Origin: Pleurotus ostreatus/Saccharomyces cerevisiae fusant
Lineage: Eukaryota > Opisthokonta
NCBI GenBank assembly: GCA_024196135.1
Contig: JAMQCK010000908.1
Span: 1-14,117 of the forward strand
Direction of reading: 5' to 3'
Length of the DNA stretch: 14,117 bases
This document shows positions 7,770-14,117 of this stretch, piece after piece (position 1 is the stretch's first letter; every line of letters begins with the position of its first letter). The notes beneath the pieces are model-generated. The model worked only from the letters and a program-made list of their open reading frames with translations, was not told where the DNA came from and did not search any database. The position numbers were made by a program, and so were the translations under genes.

Positions 7770-9195
7770 ATGTCTTCCTCGCAAGCCACCGAAGTGACCT
7801 TCTATACAGCTCCACGCGATGGGGGACCGATCGTCGCTCTTATTCCTCTAAGAGCTCACACGTCGTTCGCATCCAGCACTAGTTCCGTCGATCGCGATGT
7901 CACAGGGACGACGACCTCACGCGCATCACTGCGTCGCAGCCGCTCCCGAAGGTGGGTATTGCATCTTCTCCTGGCTGTGTCTCAGTCCGCCTAGCGCGCC
8001 GTACGTGGTACCTCGACCATACTCTCAGCGCTTGAGATCGTCCTCGCTGGTGCCTCATGGTAGCCGCAATCGGTACGTCTTCCTGCGGTTTCTATGCTCG
8101 CAAACGCTACCATACTGTATAGTATTCCCGTCGCTGGTCCGTCGAGACTACGTATGGTCGAGGCTAGGGAGCCCAAGGTCGAGCAGCCCCAGGTCGAGCA
8201 GCCCAAGGCCGAGCAGCCCAAGGCCGAGAAGAAACCGAAGGTGGAGAAGGATGAGGAAGTCATTGAGTTGGTGGAGGAGGAGGTCATCGAGTTGATGGAT
8301 GAGGAAGTGCAGCACCATCGTGCAGGGTGCGTGTGTACCTTGCGTGTATACTATCGCTGCTCATCGGATTCTACACAGCATGGCCGCAGCGCCTGCGCCT
8401 GCCACCGCGGTCGAGGACGGTCGTCTCGTTCAGCCGGATGCTGTGCGCCCTGGACCTGCTCCTGGCTTCATCCAACCCCAAGCGTTGCCTCCAGTACCTG
8501 TCGCTGCTCCGCCTCCACATGTCGGGCCCGCTCCAGCCCTAGTGGCACCGATTCAGCTGCCGGCGACGCTTCCAGTACTCGCTGCGCCGCAACCACCAGC
8601 TATAGGAGCGCCACCCGCTATTGTACCTCCCGGATACCCACCTGTCCCTGGCGCCCCTGCCGCGGCTGTACACGATCCTGCTGCTGTGCCGCATGCGGGG
8701 CCTGCGTTCGTCCCGGCTGGTTTAGCCCCTCCGCCGGTAGGAGGTGCTGGACTTCCTTTCGCCCAGGCTGCGGCAGCTGCTCATGCGGCCCTTCACGACA
8801 TGTACGAAACGGCGCCCAGTCAGACTGCTGTATATGGCATGAACTGGACTAGCCTCTGTTATTATCGACACGGGGTACGGGGTCAGGCCATTCCTGAAGA
8901 TCGCGTACCTCCACCGCTTCCGGGGCACCTCCGGGCGCAGGACGATGAACGAGTCTTCATCGTCTTCGTCAACGATTACGATCCATGGGCTGTCCCTCAA
9001 GTATGGATCCACGAGAGGCGCGGGGTTGTGCCGGCGCAATGGTATCGCGTCCTCAATGGTTGCTGCCGGCTCGTGGACGGGAGGGAGTACTATCTCTGTG
9101 TCGACAGAGCGCGGTTGGTTGTCAGATGGCTATCGCAAGCGTACTATAAAAGAGTAGAGCTTTCCCGTAAGCAGCCGAGACGGCTTCGTCAATGA
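7770..9195 (+). CDS. Gene D: Pro/Ala-rich orphan with VEQPK repeats and SIM-like motifs
   Basis: Exons 7770-7951, 7995-8072, 8123-8326 and 8379-9195 join in frame to 426 residues, stop TGA 9193-9195. Introns are 43, 50 and 52 bp with GTGGGT, GTACGT and GTGCGT donors. Residues 1-97 are Ser/Arg-rich, and the exon 2/3 join gives ..SRNR|IPVAGPSRLR... Residues 104-129 hold four to five imperfect five-residue repeats of the P-K-V/A-E-Q type, encoded by near-identical 15-base units. Residues 130-148 are acidic with VIEL twice (133-136, 141-144), each followed by acidic residues, resembling SUMO-interaction motifs. Residues 156 to about 285 are Pro/Ala-rich and probably a flexible linker. The C-terminus, about 290-426, is rich in Trp/Tyr/Arg and looks folded (for example NWTSLCYYRHG, NDYDPWAVPQVWIHERRG, EYYLCVDRARLVVRWLSQ). 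I do not recognise the domain. The start is the first ATG of the open frame after the TATA box. Confidence 0.8.
8163..8243 (+). repeat. 15-base tandem repeat inside gene D
   Basis: Units of the form CCCAAGGTCGAGCAG follow each other about four to five times with few changes, translating to P-K/Q-V/A-E-Q. The repeat number is likely to vary between strains because the DNA copies are still close to identical. Confidence 0.75.
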
Positions 9196-9498
9196 ATTCG
9201 CTGTAGCTTGTGTATTGTACCGCGACGCTTCATTGCACTGTTGAGCACGGGTCACTACGGGTTTGATTGTCGGCCGTTGCAAGTACTTTGGATGAGAGCG
9301 ACAGCAGGACGCACCGGGTAAAGAGATAAAGAATACCGGCGGCAACGGGACGCTTTATTGATATAGCTTTGGTGAGGCTCGCCGGCAGTGCGACTGAACC
9401 AGCATTACTGTAAGAACCTGCATTCTGGCTGACATGATCTACGGAATGTGATACATCCAACTGCATATCACCAAGCAGTACACCGTCCTACTAGGGAA
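9196..9498. other. Convergent intergenic segment between genes D and E
   Basis: These 303 bases lie between the stop of gene D (plus) and the stop of gene E (minus), so they should contain both 3' UTRs and poly(A) sites. Small frames on the minus strand lack support. No repeat or structure stood out. Confidence 0.4.
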
Positions 9499-10482
9499 TT
9501 ATTCCAGCGGTCTCGCCGACGGACCCTCCAACCTCGTTCTCCTGGGCGCACTCAATCGCTGTACGGGTTTGAGGCGAGGAAAGATCGTCGATGAATCAAA
9601 CCTAACCTGGATTCCTCGACACTCTCGAAAGTGACCGGAACGCGATTTGGGGGAGGCAAATGGTGGGTTTGTCGTTGTTGGGGGTATCTGGGGAAGTATC
9701 AATGTTACTTGTGATGCGTCGCTCTTCCGTGCTCACCTGGACGTCGAGCTCTATCTCCTCAATAACCTTCTTGCTGAACTCCGCGTCGAAGTCAATCATG
9801 TGCTGAAGAGTCATGTTGTCGATACTTAACTCAGGATTAGCGTATGAAACAGTCATCCTGCAAGTTATACGCAGACAAGCTCAAGGCGTCCGAGTTCGTA
9901 AGGATGATGAGCTCCCTGCTCTACAAAATCTTCTACCAGGACGTGAGATTGATAGAGCACGTTATAGACGTCAATGCATACCGGTGCTTCCAATTAGCGT
10001 CCGCACGCTGGGGGTACGGGGGGAAGCTCTCCATGGGAGACTTCAAAAGGGTCGCAACTGTATTCGGACACCGAGATGTAGGTCATTGCTGATTCACGTA
10101 TCTCTTAATGAGGCGCTGGGTATGGTCAGGCGTGCGGAAGTACATCAAGTGACATACGATGTGTTGGAATGGGCTCTTATCCTGGGGCTTGGACATCCAC
10201 ATGTAAGAGAAAACCTTGTCATGGAGGGGCGGATGCATGCAGTCAGAATGCTCGAGGGCGCACGATTAGCCGGCGCGTCAGACGGAAGATATTCGTTCAC
10301 GCAGACCCTGCCTCTGGGCGCCATCGACGGAGAAGCGAGTCGGGCTCAAGGGTTGCTTATAACGCGCATGCTACACGCGGCGGACGCGTCGAGTTCTCCG
10401 GCGGGCCCAAGTCGGAGACCGTGGACACAGACTGACTCAACTCTTGGCGCATGACATTATCCGGGAGTCTTGATATTAGCAT
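9499..10482 (-). CDS. Gene E: six-exon hypothetical protein (minus-strand model)
   Basis: Reading the minus strand, exons 10482-10364, 10313-10301, 10250-10098, 10040-9937, 9857-9737 and 9687-9499 join without a stop into 232 residues. Introns are 50, 50, 57, 79 and 49 bp, all GT-AG. The second has GGCTAATC as branch site 16-20 bases before its AG; the last is GTGAGC...TAAC...CCCCAG. Exon products are rich in aromatic and charged residues (HDKVFSYMWMSKPQDKS; FDAEFSKKVIEEIELDVQ) and use GAG/AAG/TTC/GAC codons. Weak points are the 13-base second exon and the GTTATA donor before it, so the N-terminal part is least certain; the segment from 10250 downward is better supported. I recognise no family. 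The plus strand is also open across much of this region (9813-10454), but that reading is Arg-rich in its first half and ignores these splice sites. Confidence 0.5.
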
Positions 10483-10761
10483 GGCTCCTTCGAGTGTGAG
10501 TGTCAAGGTTCGCACGGGTGCACATAAGGATGGTGATTACGGGGAGTGCAGCCGAAGGGGATGGCGACAAGGGTGCGGGAACCGGTGATCGGAAGGGGGA
10601 CGAGCGCGCCGCATTGAACCATATCCTCAGGAGATGTCACAATACAAGCTTGCTCCTGCGAGACCATAAGCGCTTGTTATAGATGGTGGCTTCGAACTTA
10701 CTTCGGTATGCATGACAAGACGGGATCAATACTGTGTATGTGATAATGCTAGGAGAGCATT
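10483..10761. other. Segment between gene E and the inverted-repeat element
   Basis: No supported gene. A short plus frame (10500-10682) has no recognisable content. Read on the minus strand, this DNA does not continue the reverse transcriptase, so the retroelement is truncated at or near the inverted-repeat element. This stretch may hold the gene E promoter. Confidence 0.35.
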
Positions 10762-10927
10762 CGGCATCTCACCCAAATGTCCGATCTTAATGCGACGGAT
10801 TGGAGGCTCAAAATGCGGCGACGTTCGATCCTAGTGCGCCGGGAAGCCCTCGAAATCGGCCAAATTCCATGCGACGGAAACGACTCAAAAATCCAACTTC
10901 AGGATCGGACATTTTGGTGAGATGCCG
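10762..10927. mobile_element. MITE-like 166-bp element with 25-bp terminal inverted repeats
   Basis: CGGCATCTCACCCAAATGTCC... at 10762-10786 is the reverse complement of 10903-10927 with one mismatch in 25. The 116-bp interior has no coding capacity and contains an internal near-repeat (ATGCGACGGA...CTCAAAA near 10790 and 10870). Short length, long precise terminal repeats and lack of genes are the marks of a miniature inverted-repeat transposable element. No clear target-site duplication is visible (left flank ends ..AGCATT, right flank starts GGGGGCC), so the superfamily is undetermined and loss of one side by rearrangement is possible. Its right end supplies the last codons and stop of the reverse transcriptase frame. 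Confidence 0.7.
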
Positions 10928-11904
10928 GGGGGCCTGGCTCGTAATTTAGATATTCGAGGTCGTCCGCGAACTCCCACGAGAATACGTCGTCGATGTAGTC
11001 GAGTAAGTCCTGCAGCAGCTTAACGTATATTCCGATCCAAACGACGAGGCTAAAAAAGGTCACGAAGATGTTGCCGGAAGGACGGCCACCGAAGTTGTTG
11101 TCGCGGTCGACATGTCTGCTGCCGCCGATGCGCAAGGTCTGCCGGATTTGCCACAGAGGGTGCATGGGGATTTGCCGGTAAGCCTGAGCCACGTCGGACT
11201 TCCAGACCACCAGCTTGACGTCGCGGCCGTAGATACGGCGCGCGCGTCGCAAGGCAGCCCCGAGATGATTGAGGTTATCAAGATGGACGAAGCCCCGAGA
11301 CTTGGGGATCATGACGTTGAGCGGATACTGACCAGAACTGTGATCGACGACGAGCCTCTTCTTGTTCGTCCCTGGTTTCGGAACGACGTGTACTGGCACT
11401 GCGTACATGCCAGGCAGCGAGTCCGGCCCGAATGAAGGAGAGAACCTGCCACGTTCGACCTCGCGTTCGCGCTGCTCGCACGCGAACGCGATGTCATCCG
11501 GATCCGACAACGGCCTGGCCTCGTTATCCCAAGTCACCGGCAGCAATGGGTAAGGCGTATCTGCCCACAGCCAAACACCCTCCGTCAACGACCTCACCAC
11601 CGAATCCACTAGTGCGCGATTGGGGTGGCCGACGAGGAGCTCGCCGAAACGCTGCATGTTGATGGGAGTGACGACCGAGAATAGATGAGGGTGCTCTCGA
11701 ATCGTACGAAGAGCCACCATATTCTGACGTTCGTTCTCCGGCACCTTCGCAAGCGGGCTGAGGGTCTCCGTGGCATCGGCAGCGGTCACCTTCAGAGGAC
11801 GATCCGATTGGGCAGAGGACCAGATGAGATTGCGAGCATAGCGCGGCCTCGAACACCACCTGTCGACGACAGGACGTTCACTTGTGCTCGGTGCATTCGG
11901 ATGC
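10899..11904 (-). pseudogene. Truncated retroelement reverse transcriptase (pol)
   Basis: This minus frame starts opposite the end of gag and encodes a reverse transcriptase fragment. Visible pieces in order are an N-terminal region including HPHLFSVVTPINMQRFGELL; motif 1/2 with VHVVPKPGTNKKRLVVDHS; motif A with KSDVAQAYRQIPMHP (catalytic Asp); motif B with FGGRPSG; and motif C YIDD (10987-10998), followed by VFSWEFADDL. The chain then breaks off: thumb, RNase H and any integrase or recombinase are missing, and the last eight residues come from the inverted-repeat element. From memory the set of motifs resembles basidiomycete retroelements, possibly DIRS-like. Assignment to that group is inference because neither a tyrosine recombinase nor an LTR is seen. 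The frame is +1 relative to gag. The upstream part of the same open frame, to 13103, is mostly a Ser/Arg-rich shadow of gag and not part of this protein. Confidence 0.8.
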
Positions 11905-13103
11905 GACGTGCTGGTTGCTGCGACAGACGGCGCAGACATGGGCGTACCGGCACTTGTTGGTGGTGTTTGGGCATGTACTAGCATTCCAACGGTTGCAGGC
12001 GTCGCGAAGCTTCCCGGTGCCGCTACCGCTCGCGCCTCCGCGTGACTCTGCATCGCGTCCAGCTGAGACCTGCAGTGAGTTTCGAATCCATTGCAGGTGG
12101 AGTTCAGTGAACTCATGGAAGCCGGTGAGGAGGAGATTGCGGCAGGCGGCGACGCGGAGAGGCACGGCCTTGATGACACGGCTGTGGAGGCTGTCCGGGA
12201 AGGACCTGAAGAGTTGGACAAGGTGGCGAGTATAGTTGCGAAGCTCGTCGTGCCGATGTTCGAACACGGACTCGTACGCCTCGATGGTGCGCTGCCACGC
12301 GATGAGATGCTCACCGTGGGACTTGACGACCTTCGCAGGCGACGCGATGGACGATCCGCTGGCGAAGGCGACCTCGAAATCTCCGACCTTTCCAAAGGTC
12401 TTGGACTCCATGGAGAGGGAGTACTCGAAGGTGAGTACGTTGTCGAGGTTGACCGCCCGACCGCTGAGGATGTTCTCCCACTCAGAGTCAGGGAACGACG
12501 GGCAAAGCGGGTCGTTGAAGAGAGTGGCCTTGGCGACCCCGAACTCGCGCGAGATGTTCTCGAGGATGTCGAGAGTCTTTCGGACAGACTCGCGGATCGG
12601 CTGAGGGTTGCGGCGCTGTCGCTCGGACCATGGGAAAGCGGCAATGTTGACTCGCTTACGGGGAGCGTCAAGCTCGTCGTCGCTGAGGTCGTCTCTAGCA
12701 CGCCTAGCCGCTCCAGGAGGGACTTGCGACGCAGGGTCACCTCCAGTGTCGGGCCCGAGCTCTCCATCTCCGCTGGGACTCTCGTCTCGAGGCAGGCCGG
12801 GGACGACAACCTTTCCACGAGCGGCCGCTGCCTTACGGACCTGGTCGACGTTCTCGATGATGCGGTATTGGGGCTCAAAGACGCGCTCGTACTCGTTCGC
12901 GTCGTCGATGGTAATGGCACGCGATAACTCGAGGACTGCTTGAGCTTTCGATATCCTCGACTCCGAGAAATCCTTGACAATAGACTCGCATTCCCGTATG
13001 ATGGTCTCGTCGACAGGCGCTTGTGAGAGACGGGGTCCTCGTCATTTCCCGCGGAGGGTCCGGGCTGCCCAGTCTGGATAGGAGGCTCGGCTTCATTGGA
13101 CAT
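11878..13103 (-). pseudogene. Retroelement Gag with CCCH and CCHC zinc fingers, frame-disrupted start
   Basis: The main Gag frame runs on the minus strand from about 13075 to the TGA at 11880-11878. It has strong coding bias and a helical N-terminal part (for example RISKAQAVLELSRAITIDD, QYRIIENVDQVRKAAAARG). A middle segment follows (FGKVGDFEVAFASG, AYESVFEHRHDELRNYTRHL). It ends in two zinc fingers: C-x7-C-x6-C-x3-H, then a canonical knuckle C-x2-C-x4-H-x4-C (about 12003-11893). This frame has no ATG between its upstream TGA and 12411. The likely ATG, at 13103 (MSNEAEPPIQTG..), lies in another frame. Joining them needs a one-base change around 13010-13060, or a possible 47-bp intron with GT after the GAC CCC codons. 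Gag binds and packages element RNA in this class of elements. The broken start and truncated pol indicate a dead copy. Confidence 0.75.
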
Positions 13104-13155
13104 GTAAGCTGAGTCGACGTGAGGTACGAGTGAATAGCCGAGAAAGCGCGAGGAC

Positions 13156-13244
13156 TGAGGGCGACCGGGAGGTCAGAACGAAGAACGCCGCGAACTCATA
13201 CTACGCACCTGAGGGGATCCGGGAGGTCAGAATGAAGAACGCCG
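13156..13244. repeat. 54-bp period tandem duplication
   Basis: Bases 13156-13190 (TGAGGGCGACCGGGAGGTCA..) recur at 13210-13244 with four mismatches in 35, giving a period of 54 bp. A period divisible by three keeps the plus frame, which would read REVRTKNA and REVRMKNA in the two copies. It lies just upstream of the Gag start, so it may be part of the element's 5' leader instead of a coding repeat. Confidence 0.75.
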
Positions 13245-13377
13245 AAGACCTCGCGGGCTCCCCCCCCAGGGTATACGAGGAGTCCATGTCTCAGGGAAAC
13301 ATTGGACAAGGGCGTGTCTCGAAAGGGCAGTCAATGGCCACGCAGCTCCGGCGAGGGACGCAGACGAGAGCTGACCG

Positions 13378-13417
13378 GTCAGCAGACAGAGGACTGACGT
13401 CCACCGAGTCTGCTGAC
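13378..13417. repeat. Hairpin GTCAGCAGAC ... GTCTGCTGAC with nested stem
   Basis: A perfect 10-bp inverted repeat (13378-13387 and 13408-13417) encloses a smaller GGAC-TGAC-GTCC stem. It sits upstream of the Gag start and could be a leader RNA structure or a binding palindrome. Confidence 0.6.
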
Positions 13418-13548
13418 GGATGACGCTGCGTTGTAGAACGCAGGTAGAGCGCCCTCGCGGCCACGCGCACGCTCTCGACGCGTCGGCGCGTGCCGCGCCG
13501 CGCGCGCGGCCTCGCTGCCTCTCCCGCCAGCGCTGCCGCACTACAAAG

Positions 13549-13603
13549 CCATATAGTTGATATGATATATTCACAACCTATATATTGTACGAATATTCAG
13601 AGG
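13549..13603 (-). promoter_or_regulatory. AT-rich island with TATA-like words, possible retroelement promoter
   Basis: A 55-base AT-rich stretch with TATATA/ATATAG words stands out from very GC-rich surroundings. On the minus strand it contains ACAATATATAGG, about 480 bp upstream of the Gag ATG, a plausible place for the element's promoter. This rests on composition and position only. Confidence 0.3.
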
Positions 13604-14117
13604 AGAAGCCCACCGCGCGCAATAATACGGAGCGACGGGGCGCAAAATGCGCGCTATGCGGCTCGGGGAGCGGGTACAGGAGGGGGAGGTATAGGTTATG
13701 ATGTATCCGTGCGCAATCCCTGCACGTACGCGTGACAGAGCAAGGGATGCGGGGGAGGGGAAGGTGTAGGGGCTGGTGGGGTGGCCACTCCTTTAGCGGC
13801 TCCTTGTCGGCGCCATCCCGTGCGTCGGCGTGCGAGCGCACTCTCCTCTCAGAGCGTGGTCGTACGTGCAAGCGTACGAATGGGTTGCGGAGGCCGCACG
13901 CAAAACCCTCGCGGGGGCGGGAAGCGCACGGCCCATCCCCTTGCCGCCCTCCCCTCGCCCCTCGCTCCCTTTCCCATCTCCCCAAACCTTCCTGCCACCT
14001 GACCTTTGGCAATGTCAGAGGGGGACGAAAGGGGGGAAGTAGGCCGCGGTACCGCATATTCGCGCGCGAAGCAAAGCCGCAATGCCAGAAGGCTTTGGCG
14101 GCGCAGTGTGCGTGGGT

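Larger units (their letters stand above)
13104..14117. other. 5' flank of the retroelement and distal region, no supported gene
   Basis: No convincing gene. The plus frame 13130-13423 (97 codons) covers the tandem repeat and hairpin, and minus frames at 13578-14057 are Arg/Pro-rich without motifs. The stretch contains a 54-bp tandem duplication, a 10-bp hairpin, a CpG-rich block (13430-13530), an AT-rich island (13549-13603) and G- and C-rich tracts from 13740 on. No LTR or other terminal repeat of the retroelement was recognised, though comparison by eye could miss a diverged one. Confidence 0.4.

Noticed and set aside
7991..8287. A 98-residue minus-strand Ser-rich protein
   Set aside because: Antisense of the gene D repeat and acidic region; the repeated Ser/Gly/Cys pattern is the complement of the 15-base repeat.
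9142..9148. TATAAAA as a promoter
   Set aside because: It lies inside the last exon of gene D (Tyr-Tyr-Lys codons) and no plus-strand gene starts nearby.
9813..10454. A 213-residue plus-strand protein
   Set aside because: Arg-rich first half and no splice structure. The minus-strand six-exon model explains the same DNA better, though this is the least certain rejection.
10899..13103. A single 734-residue minus-strand protein
   Set aside because: Only the C-terminal third is reverse transcriptase. The middle is Ser/Arg-rich out-of-frame translation of the real Gag frame, so it is listed as two separate pieces.
13104..14117. Long terminal repeat of the retroelement
   Set aside because: No direct repeat pair flanking the gag/pol region was found by eye, and the 3' part of the element is missing.

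Overview
The window looks like accessory DNA from a filamentous basidiomycete, probably an Agaricomycete. The evidence is many GT-AG introns of 43 to 96 bp, most close to 50 bp and several with a CTNAY/CTAAT-like branch site. Exons are GC-rich and use NNC/NNG codons. There is also a fragment of a Gag/reverse transcriptase retroelement of a type I recall from mushroom-forming fungi. Nothing prokaryotic was seen: no operons, Shine-Dalgarno sites or CRISPR. No tRNA or rRNA gene was found.

Layout. 1-1494: C-rich tandem repeat, then AT-richer intergenic DNA with small perfect hairpins. 1495-3943 (+): gene A, a long alanine/glutamate-rich coiled-coil protein with a Ser/Pro-rich tail and basic nuclear-localisation-like clusters. 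About 4429-5191 (+): gene B, a partial model of a hypothetical gene. 5192-6233: no convincing complete gene, but a dispersed GGCATGATGCATG motif. 6234-7212 (-): gene C, a three-exon orphan with one in-frame TAG directly before a CAG run. 7213-7769: a 557-bp divergent promoter region. 7770-9195 (+): gene D, a four-exon orphan with VEQPK-type repeats, two tandem SUMO-interaction-like motifs, a Pro/Ala-rich linker and an aromatic C-terminal domain. 9499-10482 (-): gene E, a six-exon orphan model. 10762-10927: a MITE-like element with 25-bp terminal inverted repeats. 10899-13103 (-): a degraded retroelement with Gag (CCCH plus CCHC zinc fingers) and a truncated reverse transcriptase (YIDD), in different frames. 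13104-14117: a short tandem repeat, a hairpin, a CpG-rich block and an AT-rich island.

Genes A to E show no shared pathway. Genes C and D are divergently transcribed from one intergenic region. The mixture of orphan genes, a broken retroelement, a small inverted-repeat element and a probable nonsense mutation suggests a fast-evolving accessory segment. Many long open frames here are antisense or out-of-frame shadows of real exons. They were recognised by Ser/Arg-rich composition and lack of splice-site logic, and are listed under rejected items.
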